DNA of 64,000 nt from Demequina muriae. GTDB lineage: Bacteria > Actinomycetota > Actinomycetes > Actinomycetales > Demequinaceae. The stretch spans positions 1,550,001 through 1,614,000 of the forward strand of contig NZ_JAUHQA010000001.1 of the NCBI RefSeq assembly GCF_030418295.1. The letters run 5' to 3'. A program made the position numbers and the translations under genes. This document shows, piece by piece, positions 44,261-54,401 of this stretch (positions are counted from its first letter, which is position 1; each line of letters starts with the position of its first letter). The notes under the pieces are model-generated. The model did no database searches. It was given only the letters and a program-made list of their open reading frames with translations, and was not told where the DNA came from.

Positions 44261-45517
44261 CTAGAGACGCACGCCCAGGCGCCGCAGGTGCGCGTTCGCG
44301 AACCTGCCGGCGGGGTCGAGAGTCTCGAACTGCGCGCGCGCATCGGCGAGGCGAGGCGTGACGGCGGCGACCGCATCGGCCGTCATGGTGTGCACCTTGC
44401 CCCAGTGCGGGCGGGCGCCGAAGGGCGCGAGCGCCGCTTCGATGCGAGGGGTGAGCGCGGCGACGGCCTCGGGGGCGTTGCGCCAGGTGAAGTGGATCGC
44501 GAGGGTGTCACGTCCGTAGGCGCCCGAGAGCCACAGACCGTCTGCGGCGACGGTCCGCAGCTCCGAGACGAGCAGGTGCGGGGCGATCTCGTGGCCGAGC
44601 GCCTTGACCGCCGCCAGCGCCTCGGCTCCGTCGGCCAGCGCGACGAAGTACTCGGTCTGGATCTCGTCGCCGTTCGACGGCGTGGAGTCGAGCCGGAAGT
44701 GCGGCAGGCGCTCGAGCCACGGGCCTGGCACGCCGCCCTTGACGGTGAGGTTGGCGGGCGGCACGTCGACCAGGCCGGCCTCGGCGGCGGTCTCGAACCT
44801 CGCCCCCTGCCACCCGTCCTGAGGGTCCTCGCCCAGGCCGATGCGGGTCTTGCGCCACGCCTGCTGGATCGTAGGCTCGTCCCACAACGTGAACAGGCTG
44901 ACGGAGTAGCCCGCGCCCATGATCGCGGACAGGTCCCCGAGCGCCGCCTCCCAGGACAGGCCCCGGTAGACGTCCTGGCGCACCAGGTAGGTGGGCTGGA
45001 TGTCGAGCGTCACGCGCACGACGATGCCGTAGGCGCCCAGGCCCACCACGAGTCCCTCGAAGCCCTCGTCGCCGCGCCGCGCCTCGACGAGCTCGCCGGC
45101 CGCATTCACGTAGGTCAGCGCGGCGACTGCATCGGACAGGCAGCCGTTGGTGAGCCCCGATCCGTGGGTGCCCGTCGCGACGGCCCCACCCACGGAGATG
45201 TGGGGGAGCGAGCCCATGTTGTGAAGCGCCCAGCCGTGGGACTCGAGCCACACGGCGAGCTCTCCGTACCTGGTGCCCGCGCCCACGGTGACGGTGCGCG
45301 CCTCCTCGTCCACGGTCGCATCGGCCGGAATGCCGGTGACCGTGACGAGCCTGCCGGTGCTGTCGGCGAGGTCGTTGAAGCTGTGGCGCGTGCCGAGCGC
45401 GCGGACCGGGCCGTCGGCGCCGACGACGGCCTCTTGCACCTCCGGGATCGACCGTGCCTCGACCAGCTCAGGTGCCGTGAAGGTGTGGGTGCCGGCCCAG
45501 GTCGCTCCGATGCTCAT
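44261..45517 (-). CDS. aldO: Alditol oxidase (FAD-linked)
   Basis: This 418-residue vanillyl-alcohol-oxidase-type flavoprotein has exactly the length of Streptomyces AldO. The FAD domain contains VRALGTRHSFNDLADS, with His45 the expected covalent FAD attachment site, and SLPHISVGGAVATGTHGSG. The C-terminus has HWGKVHTM and LDPAGRFANAHLRR. It would oxidise sugar alcohols such as xylitol or sorbitol with O2. L-gulonolactone/D-arabinonolactone oxidase is an alternative. TAGGCT lies 6 nt before the ATG, and the gene is divergent from the MenJ-like gene. Confidence 0.9.
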   Translation of the reverse strand: MSIGATWAGTHTFTAPELVEARSIPEVQEAVVGADGPVRALGTRHSFNDLADSTGRLVTVTGIPADATVDEEARTVTVGAGTRYGELAVWLESHGWALHNMGSLPHISVGGAVATGTHGSGLTNGCLSDAVAALTYVNAAGELVEARRGDEGFEGLVVGLGAYGIVVRVTLDIQPTYLVRQDVYRGLSWEAALGDLSAIMGAGYSVSLFTLWDEPTIQQAWRKTRIGLGEDPQDGWQGARFETAAEAGLVDVPPANLTVKGGVPGPWLERLPHFRLDSTPSNGDEIQTEYFVALADGAEALAAVKALGHEIAPHLLVSELRTVAADGLWLSGAYGRDTLAIHFTWRNAPEAVAALTPRIEAALAPFGARPHWGKVHTMTADAVAAVTPRLADARAQFETLDPAGRFANAHLRRLGVRL

Positions 45518-45640
45518 GCGGCCAGCCTAGGCCGAGCACCCCACGCCGCATTTTCGCAACGCCGAGGTTGGCATTTCCGTGCGGGAGACGACCCTTTTCG
45601 TGTACCTCTGCACCCTCCCGCGACGCGTACCCTGGTGGGC

Positions 45641-46924
45641 GTGCGAACCGAAGCAGATGTGATCGTCGTGGGCGCCGGGCCTGGCGGCTCCGCAGCGGCG
45701 CATTACTTGGCCCGCGAGGGCTTCGACGTCATCGCTCTCGAGAAGTCGCACTTCCCTCGCGAGAAGGTGTGCGGCGACGGCCTCACGCCGCGCGCCGTGC
45801 GCGAACTCGAGCTCATCGGGCTGCCCACTCCCCGCGACGAGGGCTGGATCCCCAACTGGGGGCTGCGCATGGTCGGCGGCGGGCACCGTCTCGAGTTCCC
45901 CTGGCACGAGCAGGACTCGTTCCCCGACTACGGGCTGTCGCTCCCCCGCGCGAGCTTCGACCACAAGCTGGCCGAGCACGCTCGCTCCGCAGGGGCCGAC
46001 GTCCGCGAGGGCTGGTTCGTCACTGGTGCCACCCGTGACGAGCGCACCGGCCGGGTGACGGGCGTCACCGCCAGGCAGACGGATGCGAACGGCCGCAAGA
46101 CGGGCGACGAGGTCACGTACACGGCGCCCGTGGTGATTGCGGCCGACGGCGTGAGCGCCCGCATCGCGCTGGGCCTCGGCATCGAGCGCATGAACAATCG
46201 GCCCATCGGGGTCGCGGTCCGCACCTATTTCGAGACCCCCCGCCACGACGAGGAGTGGATGGAGGGCCACCTCGAGATCTGGGACGGCAAGCCCGGTCAC
46301 AGCAACCTGCTTCCCGGCTACGGGTGGATCTTCCCGCTCGGCGACGGCACCGCGAACGTCGGCCTCGGCACCCTCAGCCCGAACGGCAGCCCCTCCAAGC
46401 TCGACCACCGCGCGCTCATGGACGGCTGGCTGCGCCACAACACCGACGGCTGGGGATTCGACCCTGACGCCCCCGTCTCCAAGGTGCAGGGAGCGGCGAT
46501 CCCCATGGCCTTCAACCGTCAGCCGCACTACGTGCCGGGCATGATGCTCATCGGCGACGCGGGCGGCATGGTCAACCCGTTCAACGGCGAGGGCATCGCC
46601 TACGCGATGCAGGCGGCCAGGACCGCGACCGATGCGCTCGTCGAGTGGCGCGCCGCGTCCGGGGACGCGGCCAAGGAGGCCGCGCTCGTCGGCTACGCGC
46701 GGAAGATGAAGGAACAGCTCGGTGGGTACTACTCTCTAGGGCGTGTGTTCGCGCACCTGATCGCCCACCCCCAGGTGATGAAGGCGTGCACCCGCTACGG
46801 ACTGCCCCAACCGACGGTCATGAGGTTTACGCATAAACTGCTGGCAGATGTCTATGAGCCGCGTGGCGGTGACTGGGCGGACAAGTTGATGACCGCACTG
46901 ACCAGGATCGCCCCCGCGGCCTAG
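45641..46924 (+). CDS. Geranylgeranyl reductase family flavoprotein (MenJ-like menaquinone reductase)
   Basis: This 427-residue FAD enzyme has the dinucleotide motif VIVVGAGPGGSAAAHYLAREG (residues 8-28), FPREKVCGDGLTPRAV and the second FAD motif MMLIGDAGGMVNPFNGEGI. The family reduces isoprenoid double bonds. Its position between men genes and nuoA suggests it saturates the quinone side chain, as MenJ does in mycobacteria. The start is GTG at 45641, with TACCCT ending 7 nt upstream (leaderless type). It is 45 nt from nuoA and could be co-transcribed with nuo. Confidence 0.9.
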   Translation: MRTEADVIVVGAGPGGSAAAHYLAREGFDVIALEKSHFPREKVCGDGLTPRAVRELELIGLPTPRDEGWIPNWGLRMVGGGHRLEFPWHEQDSFPDYGLSLPRASFDHKLAEHARSAGADVREGWFVTGATRDERTGRVTGVTARQTDANGRKTGDEVTYTAPVVIAADGVSARIALGLGIERMNNRPIGVAVRTYFETPRHDEEWMEGHLEIWDGKPGHSNLLPGYGWIFPLGDGTANVGLGTLSPNGSPSKLDHRALMDGWLRHNTDGWGFDPDAPVSKVQGAAIPMAFNRQPHYVPGMMLIGDAGGMVNPFNGEGIAYAMQAARTATDALVEWRAASGDAAKEAALVGYARKMKEQLGGYYSLGRVFAHLIAHPQVMKACTRYGLPQPTVMRFTHKLLADVYEPRGGDWADKLMTALTRIAPAA

Positions 46925-46969
46925 GGCACGGCGGGATGCTGATCAGCTGACAATGAAGGGAATCGACGA

Positions 46970-47332
46970 GTGAATCCGTACGTGCCGATCGTGGTGATGA
47001 TCGTCGTCGCCGCAGCGTTGGCGGTGGCAGGCCTCGTGGTCAGCTCTCTCGTGGGCGGTCCTCAGCGGTACAACTCCGCCAAGGTGGACAAGTACGAGTC
47101 GGGCCTGCAGCCCACCCCGGGTGCCATCGGCGGCGGTCGCATCCCCATCAAGTACTACCTCGTCGCGATGACCTTCATCATTTTTGACATCGAGGTCGTG
47201 TTTTTGTACCCCTGGGCAGTGGCGCACGATGCGCTCGGCTGGTTCGGGCTCATCGCGACCATGACATTCCTCGCCCTCATCACGATCCCCTTCGTGTACG
47301 AGTGGCGCCGCGGCGGATTCGAGTGGGACTGA
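46970..47332 (+). CDS. nuoA: NADH-quinone oxidoreductase subunit A
   Basis: This 120-residue subunit has three membrane helices and the conserved acidic helix FIIFDIEVVFLYPWAV, preceded by KVDKYESGLQP in the first loop. It is a core membrane subunit near the quinone channel of complex I. The start is GTG at 46970 with a GAAGGGA SD. It is the first gene of a complete nuoA-N operon. Confidence 0.96.
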   Translation: MNPYVPIVVMIVVAAALAVAGLVVSSLVGGPQRYNSAKVDKYESGLQPTPGAIGGGRIPIKYYLVAMTFIIFDIEVVFLYPWAVAHDALGWFGLIATMTFLALITIPFVYEWRRGGFEWD

Positions 47333-47338
47333 TCTGAC

Positions 47339-47890
47339 ATGGGTATCGAAGAGAGCGCACCTCCGTTCATGCTCGGCACGGTCGAGAAGTTCGTGGGCTA
47401 CATGCGGGCAGGCTCGCTGTGGCCGGCCACGTTCGGTCTCGCGTGCTGCGCGATCGAGATGATGGCGACGGGCACGCCCCGGTTCGACATCTCGCGCCTG
47501 GGCTCCGAGGTCTTCCGCGGCTCGCCGCGCCAGGCCGACATGATGATCGTCGCCGGCCGCGTGTCGAACAAGATGGCGCCGATCGTGCGCCAGGTGTACG
47601 ACCAGATGGCGGAGCCCAAGTGGGTCATCGCCATGGGTGTCTGCGCCTCCTCGGGCGGCATGTTCAACAACTACGCGATCGTGCAGGGAGTGGACCACGT
47701 GGTCCCGGTCGACATCTACCTGCCCGGCTGTCCGCCGCGGCCCGAGATGCTGCTGTACGCACTGCTCGAGCTCCAGGAGCAGGTCCGCAACACGCCCATG
47801 GGCGCGAACCGCCGCGAGATCGCCGCTGCCGCCGAGGCCGCCGCGCTTCAGGCGACGCCCACCTCCGACCAGAAGGGCCTGCTGCGGTGA
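47339..47890 (+). CDS. nuoB: NADH-quinone oxidoreductase subunit B
   Basis: This 183-residue peripheral-arm subunit binds the terminal 4Fe-4S cluster N2. The ligands are visible as the tandem cysteines in [11 protein letters not shown], the Cys in [11 protein letters not shown] and the Cys in [11 protein letters not shown] 30-residue Ala-rich C-terminal tail follows. It overlaps nuoC (GTGA). Confidence 0.97.
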   Translation: MGIEESAPPFMLGTVEKFVGYMRAGSLWPATFGLACCAIEMMATGTPRFDISRLGSEVFRGSPRQADMMIVAGRVSNKMAPIVRQVYDQMAEPKWVIAMGVCASSGGMFNNYAIVQGVDHVVPVDIYLPGCPPRPEMLLYALLELQEQVRNTPMGANRREIAAAAEAAALQATPTSDQKGLLR

Positions 47891-48582
47891 GCGACGACAA
47901 GCAGCTCGATGCGCTCGCCCCGCAGGGCCGTGAGCCCCTGACGCTGATCAACGTCCGCGAAGGGATGTTCGGCGCGCGCGGCGACACGTCCGGCTACGAC
48001 GGACTGGTGCAGCGCGTGCAGATGCCAGGCGCCACGGAGCGCCCGTACGGCGAGTGGTTCGACGGCGCCGTCGACATCCTCACCGAGCTGCTCGGCGACG
48101 CCGCCGACGAGGCGATCGAGTACGTCGTGGTCGACCGCGGCGAGCTCACGCTCTACATCCAGCGCGACCACCTGGTCGACGTCTGCCGTCACCTGCGCGA
48201 CGACCAGGACCTGCGGTTCGAGATGTGCCTGGGCGTCTCCGGCGTGCACTACCCGGCGGACAAGGGGCGCGAGCTCCACGCCGTGTACCCGCTGCAGTCC
48301 ATCACCCACAACAGGCGTCTGCGCCTCGAGGTGGCCGTGGGAGACGACGACGCCCGCATCCCGTCCGTGGTGTCGCTGTACCCGATGAACAACTGGCACG
48401 AGCGCGAGACGTGGGACTTCTTCGGCATCGTGTTCGAAGGCCACCCATCGCTCGCCCGCATCGAGATGCCGGACGACTGGGTGGGCCACCCGCAGCGCAA
48501 GGACTACCCGCTCGGCGGCATCCCCGTCGAGTACAAGGGCGCCGAGATTCCGTCGCCGGACGAGCGGAGGCAGTACCGATGA
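47887..48582 (+). CDS. nuoC: NADH-quinone oxidoreductase subunit C
   Basis: This 231-residue 30-kDa-type subunit of the peripheral arm carries the family signature [17 protein letters not shown], followed by [16 protein letters not shown]. It is a stand-alone NuoC, not fused to NuoD. It starts at GTG overlapping nuoB and overlaps nuoD at ATGA. Confidence 0.96.
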   Translation: MSDDKQLDALAPQGREPLTLINVREGMFGARGDTSGYDGLVQRVQMPGATERPYGEWFDGAVDILTELLGDAADEAIEYVVVDRGELTLYIQRDHLVDVCRHLRDDQDLRFEMCLGVSGVHYPADKGRELHAVYPLQSITHNRRLRLEVAVGDDDARIPSVVSLYPMNNWHERETWDFFGIVFEGHPSLARIEMPDDWVGHPQRKDYPLGGIPVEYKGAEIPSPDERRQYR

Positions 48583-49922
48583 GCACGCAGGCCCCGCACG
48601 CGCCCCACGCATTCGTCGAGGACCCCGACGCACCCGAGTACACGGTCTATGGATCCGACTGGTCGGACGTGGTCGACGAGGCCAAGCGCCTCGGCCAGCA
48701 GCGCATCGTCGTCAACATGGGCCCGCAGCACCCGTCGACCCACGGAGTGCTGCGCGTCATGCTCGAGATCGAGGGCGAGACGGTCACGGAGACTCGCGCG
48801 GGCATCGGCTACCTGCACACCGGCATCGAGAAGAACATGGAGTACCGGACGTGGACGCAGGGCGTCACGTTCTGCACTCGCATGGACTACGTCGCCTCGA
48901 TGAGCCAGGAGCTGGTGTACTGCCTGGGCATCGAGAAGCTGCTCGGCATCACCGACGACATCCCCGAGCGCGCCTCGGTGCTGCGCGTGCTGATGATGGA
49001 GCTCACCCGCATCGGCAGCCACCTCGTCGCGATCGGCACGGGCGGCAACGAGCTGGGCGCCACCACCATCATGACCACCTCGTTCGTGGGCCGTGAGGAG
49101 ACGTTCCGCGTGATCGAGGCGATCACCGGGCTGCGCACCAACAACAACTACATCCGCCCCGGGGGCGTCTCGCAGGGACTACCGGAGGACGGCGTCGAGC
49201 AGATCCGCGCGATGATCCCCAAGGTCCGCGCCAAGCTCGACGAGCTCGTCGCGCTGCAGGCGAAGAACCCGATCCTGCAGGGGCGCCTCAAGGGCGTCGC
49301 CGAGCTGAACCTGTCCGCATGCATGGCCCTCGGGATCACCGGGCCCATCCTGCGCTCGACCGGGCTGCCGTACGACCTGCGCAAGGCCGAGCCGTACTGC
49401 GGCTACGAGACCTACGACTTCCAGGTCCCCACGTCGACGGATCAGGACGCCTGGTCGCGCCTGATCCTGCGCATGGAGGAGTGCTACGAGTCGCTCAAGA
49501 TCGTCGAGCAGTGCGCCGACCGTCTCGAGCAGCTGGGCGCGGGTCCCGTGATGGTGGCGGACAAGAAGATCGCATGGCCGTCGCAACTGTCGCTCGGCAC
49601 GGATGGTCAGGGCAACTCGCCGGACCACATCCGCCACATCATGGGCGAGTCGATGGAGGCGCTGATCCACCACTTCAAGCTGGTGACCGAGGGCTTCGAC
49701 GTGCCGGCCGGGCAGGTCTATCAGGCCATCGAGGGCCCCAAGGGACTGCTGGGGGTCCACCTGGTGTCCGACGGCGGCACCAAGCCGTGGCGCGCGCACT
49801 TCCGCGACCCCGGCTTCAACAACCTGCAGGCGCTGGGAATCATGTGCGAAGGCGGCCAGGTGGCCGACGTCGTGGTGGCCATCGCCTCGATCGACATGGT
49901 GCTGGGAGGCGTCGACCGATGA
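48579..49922 (+). CDS. nuoD: NADH-quinone oxidoreductase subunit D
   Basis: This 447-residue 49-kDa-type subunit helps form the quinone pocket with NuoB. It has [13 protein letters not shown] (pocket His) and [14 protein letters not shown] near the N-terminus, and the C-terminal [17 protein letters not shown]. Overlaps on both sides (ATGA) show tight coupling. Confidence 0.97.
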   Translation: MSTQAPHAPHAFVEDPDAPEYTVYGSDWSDVVDEAKRLGQQRIVVNMGPQHPSTHGVLRVMLEIEGETVTETRAGIGYLHTGIEKNMEYRTWTQGVTFCTRMDYVASMSQELVYCLGIEKLLGITDDIPERASVLRVLMMELTRIGSHLVAIGTGGNELGATTIMTTSFVGREETFRVIEAITGLRTNNNYIRPGGVSQGLPEDGVEQIRAMIPKVRAKLDELVALQAKNPILQGRLKGVAELNLSACMALGITGPILRSTGLPYDLRKAEPYCGYETYDFQVPTSTDQDAWSRLILRMEECYESLKIVEQCADRLEQLGAGPVMVADKKIAWPSQLSLGTDGQGNSPDHIRHIMGESMEALIHHFKLVTEGFDVPAGQVYQAIEGPKGLLGVHLVSDGGTKPWRAHFRDPGFNNLQALGIMCEGGQVADVVVAIASIDMVLGGVDR

Positions 49923-50572
49923 CCTACGACGGCGAGACGCTCGCGCAGCTCGAGAAGGACGCAGCCTCGATCCTGGGCCGCTACCCGGTGACCCGCTCCG
50001 CGCTGCTGCCGCTGCTGCACCTCGTGCAGTCGGTGGACGGATACGTGAGCCCCGACGGCATCGCCTTCTGCGCGCGCCAGGTGGACCTCACCAGCGCAGA
50101 GGTGAGCGCGGTCGCGACCTTCTACACCCAGTACAAGCGCCGTCCCAACGGTGAGTACCAGGTGGGCGTGTGCACCAACACCCTGTGCGCCGTCATGGGC
50201 GGCGATGAGATCTGGCGCCAGCTCTCGGAGCACTGCGGCGTGGGCCACGACGAGACGACGGCCGACGGTCGCGTCACGCTCGAGCGCATCGAGTGCAATG
50301 CCGCGTGCGATTACGCGCCGGTGATGATGGTCAACTGGGAGTTCTTCGACAACATGACGCCTGAGCGCGCGCTGCGCGTCGTCGACGACATCCTCGAGGG
50401 CCGCGATGTGAAGCCCACCCGCGGTTCTGCCAAGGTCGCTCCGTTCAAGGAGATGTCGCGCGTGCTGGCCGGCTTCGAGGACGGTCGCGCGGACGAGGAC
50501 CAGGGCATCGGTGAGCCCACCGTGGTGGGACTCAAGGCCGCGCGCGAGCAGGGCTGGGAGGAGTCGAAGTGA
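49919..50572 (+). CDS. nuoE: NADH-quinone oxidoreductase subunit E
   Basis: This 217-residue 24-kDa-type subunit has the 2Fe-2S (N1a) ligands in [11 protein letters not shown] and [14 protein letters not shown]-terminal extension of about 50 residues ([13 protein letters not shown]) is longer than in E. coli but usual in actinobacteria. It is part of the NADH-oxidising module with NuoF and NuoG. Confidence 0.96.
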   Translation: MTYDGETLAQLEKDAASILGRYPVTRSALLPLLHLVQSVDGYVSPDGIAFCARQVDLTSAEVSAVATFYTQYKRRPNGEYQVGVCTNTLCAVMGGDEIWRQLSEHCGVGHDETTADGRVTLERIECNAACDYAPVMMVNWEFFDNMTPERALRVVDDILEGRDVKPTRGSAKVAPFKEMSRVLAGFEDGRADEDQGIGEPTVVGLKAAREQGWEESK

Positions 50573-51894
50573 CGAACCTGACCCCCGTGCTGAGCGCGAC
50601 CTGGGACGCCGAGCAGTCCTGGAAGCTCTCCACGTACACGGACCACGGCGGCTACGGCGCGCTGACGAAGGCGCTGGGCATGGAGCCCGCCGACCTCATC
50701 GCGGCCGTCAAGGACTCCGGCCTGCGCGGACGCGGCGGCGCCGGGTTCCCCACCGGCATGAAGTGGGGCTTCCTGCCCCCCGACGACGGCAAGCCGCGCT
50801 ACCTCGTGGTGAACGCGGACGAGTCCGAGCCAGGCACCTGCAAGGACATCCCGACCATGCTCTCGGCGCCCCACCTCCTGGTCGAGGGCGTCGCGATCAC
50901 GTCGTTCGCGATCGGCAGCAACCACGCCTTCATCTACCTGCGCGGCGAGGTGGTGCACGTGTACCGCCGGCTGATGCAGGCCGTGCGCGAGGCCTACGAG
51001 GCCGGGCACCTCGGCAAGGACATCCACGGCAGCGGATTCGACCTCGACGTCACCGTGCACGCCGGCGCTGGCGCGTACATCTGCGGCGAGGAGACGGCGC
51101 TGCTCGATTCCCTCGAGGGACGTCGCGGCCAGCCTCGGCTGAAGCCGCCCTTCCCCGCGGTCGAGGGCCTGTACGCACGCCCCACCGTGGTCAACAACGT
51201 GGAGTCCATCGCCTCCGTCCCGTCGATCGTGGACAAGGGCGTGGAGTGGTTCACCGCCATGGGCACCGAGCGTTCCAAGGGCATGGGGCTGTTCTCGCTG
51301 TCCGGCCACGTCACCAAGCCTGGGCAGTACGAGGCGCCGCTGGGGATCACCCTGCGCGAGCTGCTCGAGATGGCGGGCGGCATGCGGAACGGCAGGCCGC
51401 TCAAGTTCTGGACTCCCGGAGGGTCCTCGACGCCGCTGTTCACGGACGAGCACCTCGACACGCCTCTCGACTACGAGTCGGTGGGCGCGGCGGGCTCCAT
51501 GCTCGGCACGCGTGCGCTGCAGCTGTTCGACGACACGACCTGTGTGGTGCGCGCCGTCACGCGGTGGACCGAGTTCTACAAGCACGAGTCGTGCGGCAAG
51601 TGCACGCCGTGCCGCGAGGGCACGTTCTGGCTCGCACAGATCCTCGAGCGCATCGAGGACGGCCACGGCACCGATGCCGACATCCAGCAGCTGCTCGACA
51701 CCTGCGAGTCGATCCTGGGCCGCGCGTTCTGCGCGCTCGGCGACGGCGCCACCAGCTGCATCACGAGCTCGGTGAAGCTGTTCCGCGACGAGTACGAGCA
51801 GCACATCCAGCAGGGCGCATGCCCGTTCGACCACTCCGCGTCGGCTCTGTTCGACTACGACTCCGCACCGGCTCCCGAGGAGGCGCACGCATGA
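50569..51894 (+). CDS. nuoF: NADH-quinone oxidoreductase subunit F
   Basis: This 441-residue NADH- and FMN-binding subunit has the NADH/FMN site GLRGRGGAGFPTGMKWGF and the 4Fe-4S (N3) ligands in HESCGKCTPCREG plus a downstream Cys. It starts at GTG overlapping nuoE and overlaps nuoG (ATGA). Confidence 0.97.
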   Translation: MTNLTPVLSATWDAEQSWKLSTYTDHGGYGALTKALGMEPADLIAAVKDSGLRGRGGAGFPTGMKWGFLPPDDGKPRYLVVNADESEPGTCKDIPTMLSAPHLLVEGVAITSFAIGSNHAFIYLRGEVVHVYRRLMQAVREAYEAGHLGKDIHGSGFDLDVTVHAGAGAYICGEETALLDSLEGRRGQPRLKPPFPAVEGLYARPTVVNNVESIASVPSIVDKGVEWFTAMGTERSKGMGLFSLSGHVTKPGQYEAPLGITLRELLEMAGGMRNGRPLKFWTPGGSSTPLFTDEHLDTPLDYESVGAAGSMLGTRALQLFDDTTCVVRAVTRWTEFYKHESCGKCTPCREGTFWLAQILERIEDGHGTDADIQQLLDTCESILGRAFCALGDGATSCITSSVKLFRDEYEQHIQQGACPFDHSASALFDYDSAPAPEEAHA

Positions 51895-54401
51895 CCTCGA
51901 CCGCGGACAAGGCCACGGCCGAGACCGTCGACACCGTCACCCTCACGATCGATGGCAAGGAGACGACGGTGCCCAAGGGCACCCTGATCATCCGCGCCGC
52001 CGAGCAGGTCGGCATCGACATCCCGAGGTTCTGCGACCACCCGCTGCTGGCCCCGGCCGGCGCGTGCCGTCAGTGCCTCGTCGACGTGGCGGCGCCGGAT
52101 CGCGAGGGCAACGTTCGCGCGTTCCCCAAGCCGCAGGCCTCCTGCACCATGCAGGCGATGGACGGGATGATCGTCAACACCCAGCACACCTCGGACGAGG
52201 CCAAGAACGCCCAGGAGGGCGTCATGGAGCTGCTGCTGATCAACCACCCGCTCGACTGCCCCGTGTGCGACAAGGGTGGCGAATGCCCGCTGCAGAACCA
52301 GGCGCTCAGCCACGGCCGCTCCGAGTCACGCTTCATCGACGTCAAGCGCGTCTTCGAGAAGCCGCTGCCGCTGAGCTCCGAGATCCTGCTCGACCGTGAG
52401 CGCTGCGTGCTCTGCCAGCGCTGCACCCGGTTCTCGAAGGAGATCGCGGGAGACGCGTTCATCGACCTGCAGAACCGCGGTGCGATGCAGCAGATCGGCA
52501 CCTTCGACGAGGACGTGCTGGGCTTCGACGGCTACGAGCCCATCGGAGTCGCCGCCGAGGACGAGTCCGGGCGCGCGTTCTCCTCGTACTACTCGGGCAA
52601 CACCGTGCAGATCTGCCCCGTGGGCGCGCTCACCTCCGCCGCGTACCGGTTCCGCTCGCGCCCGTTCGATCTGGTGAGCTCTCCGGGAATCTCGGAGCAC
52701 GACTCCTCCGGAGCGGCCATCCGCACGGACCACCGTCGCGGCACGATCCTGCGCCGCCTGTCGGATAACGACCCCGTCGTCAACGAGGAGTGGATCACCG
52801 ACAAGGACCGGTTCGCCTTCTCGTGGCAGAACCTCTCCGACCGTCTTGAGCGCCCCCTGGTGCGGGGCGAGGACGGCGAGCTCCACGAGGCCTCCTGGCC
52901 CGACGCGATCGCGCGAGCGGCGGAGGGCCTGAAGGCCGCCGCCGGCCTGACCGGCACGCCCGCCGACAAGAAGGCCAAGGGAGTCGGCGTGCTCCCCGGC
53001 GGACGCATCACGATGGAGGATGCGTACGCGTATCAGAAGTTCGCTCGGGTGGCCCTGGGCACCAACGACGTCGACGTGCGCACGCGCATCGCGTCCGACG
53101 AGGAGCAGGCGTTCCTGGGTGCGGCAGTCGCGGCTTCCGGCATGGGCGTGACGTTCGCCGATCTGGAGAAGGCCCCCACCGTCCTGCTCGCCGGCTTCGA
53201 GCCTGAGGACGAGGGCGGCGTCGTGTTCCTGCGCCTGCGCAAGGCCTACGGCTCTCAGCGCGTCCTCACGGTCGCGCCGTTCCTGTCCCGCGGTGCGGAG
53301 AAGCTCGACGCGACGCTGATCCAGGCGCTCCCCGGTGGCGAAGGCGCTGCCCTTGCCGCCATCAAGGGCGCGGCCGATGCGGCCGAGTCCCTCAAGGCCG
53401 AAGGCTCGGTCATCATCGTGGGCGAGCGCCTCGCTGGTGCTCCCGGCGCGTTGTCCGAGGCGCTCCGCCTCGCCAAGCGCACGGGGGCACGCCTCGCGTG
53501 GATCCCCCGCCGCGCGGGAGAGCGCGGTGCCGTCGAGGCAGGCGCACTCCCCGGCCTCCTGCCGGGCGGCCGCGACGCGACTGCCGCATCGGCCCGCGAC
53601 GCGATCGCTCAGGGCTGGGGCGTGGAGACCCTTCCCGATGCCCCCGGGCGCAGCGCTTCCGAGATCATCGCCGCCGCCGCGGCGGGCCAGCTGTCCGGTC
53701 TCGTGGTGGGCGGCGTGACGCCGTCCGACCTCACCGACGACCTGGCGGCCGCGCTTGCGAAGGTCGACTTCGTGGTCTCTCTCGAGGTGCGCCGCACCGA
53801 CGTCACGCGCCACGCGGACGTGGTGCTGCCCGTCGCACCGCCGTCGGAGAAGCCCGGCACCTTCGTGAACTGGGAGGGCCGCCTGCGCGGATTCGCCACC
53901 GCGATCCGCACCGACGCCATCTCCGACCACCGCGCCCTGGACTTCCTTGGGCGCGAGCTCGGAGCCGACCTCAAGGTGGGCACCGTCGCCGATGTCAACG
54001 AGCAGCTCGCGCAGCTGGGCGCCGCGCCCAAGGCTGAGCGCGTGAGCGCCCCCTCGGTCAAGGTGGAGAAGGCGACGAAGCCGGCGGGTGACGAGCTCGT
54101 GCTCGCGTCGTGGCACCTGCTGGTCGACGAGGGCGCTCTTCAGGACGGCGAGCCGTACCTGGCGGGCACGGGACGCACCGCGGTGGCGAGGCTGTCTCCT
54201 GCCACCGCCGAGCGCATCGGCGTCAAGGACGGCGTCGTCACGCTCACGGCCGGCGGCCGTGGCACCATCGAGCTGCCGGTGGCTCTCACCGACATGGCCG
54301 ATGGCGTCGTGTGGGTTCCTGCCAAGTCGCCCGGCTCCTGGGTCGCCCAGGAACTCGGCGTCGAGCCCGGCGCACTCGTGCGCGTGAAGGGGGGCATCTG
54401 A
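51891..54401 (+). CDS. nuoG: NADH-quinone oxidoreductase subunit G (lacks N7 cluster ligands)
   Basis: This 836-residue subunit is the largest of the peripheral arm. The N-terminal 2Fe-2S domain has FCDHPLLAPAGACRQCLVDV. The His-Cys3 N5 site is HPLDCPVCDKGGECPLQ. The 4Fe-4S N4 site has RCVLCQRCTRFSKE and ICPVGALT. A molybdopterin-oxidoreductase-like C-terminal domain follows. Where many homologues have CEHCASGC and a later NC for the optional N7 cluster, this protein has SEHDSSGA and IT (about 52687-52802), so N7 is absent. The main electron path does not need N7. Confidence 0.96.
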   Translation: MTSTADKATAETVDTVTLTIDGKETTVPKGTLIIRAAEQVGIDIPRFCDHPLLAPAGACRQCLVDVAAPDREGNVRAFPKPQASCTMQAMDGMIVNTQHTSDEAKNAQEGVMELLLINHPLDCPVCDKGGECPLQNQALSHGRSESRFIDVKRVFEKPLPLSSEILLDRERCVLCQRCTRFSKEIAGDAFIDLQNRGAMQQIGTFDEDVLGFDGYEPIGVAAEDESGRAFSSYYSGNTVQICPVGALTSAAYRFRSRPFDLVSSPGISEHDSSGAAIRTDHRRGTILRRLSDNDPVVNEEWITDKDRFAFSWQNLSDRLERPLVRGEDGELHEASWPDAIARAAEGLKAAAGLTGTPADKKAKGVGVLPGGRITMEDAYAYQKFARVALGTNDVDVRTRIASDEEQAFLGAAVAASGMGVTFADLEKAPTVLLAGFEPEDEGGVVFLRLRKAYGSQRVLTVAPFLSRGAEKLDATLIQALPGGEGAALAAIKGAADAAESLKAEGSVIIVGERLAGAPGALSEALRLAKRTGARLAWIPRRAGERGAVEAGALPGLLPGGRDATAASARDAIAQGWGVETLPDAPGRSASEIIAAAAAGQLSGLVVGGVTPSDLTDDLAAALAKVDFVVSLEVRRTDVTRHADVVLPVAPPSEKPGTFVNWEGRLRGFATAIRTDAISDHRALDFLGRELGADLKVGTVADVNEQLAQLGAAPKAERVSAPSVKVEKATKPAGDELVLASWHLLVDEGALQDGEPYLAGTGRTAVARLSPATAERIGVKDGVVTLTAGGRGTIELPVALTDMADGVVWVPAKSPGSWVAQELGVEPGALVRVKGGI

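Noticed and set aside
43613-46924. A 1103-codon plus-strand open frame covering the aldO and menF region
   Set aside because: Only its last 427 codons (from 45641) encode a recognisable protein. The upstream part is antisense to menF and aldO and has Arg/His-rich, unconserved sequence typical of high-GC shadow frames.
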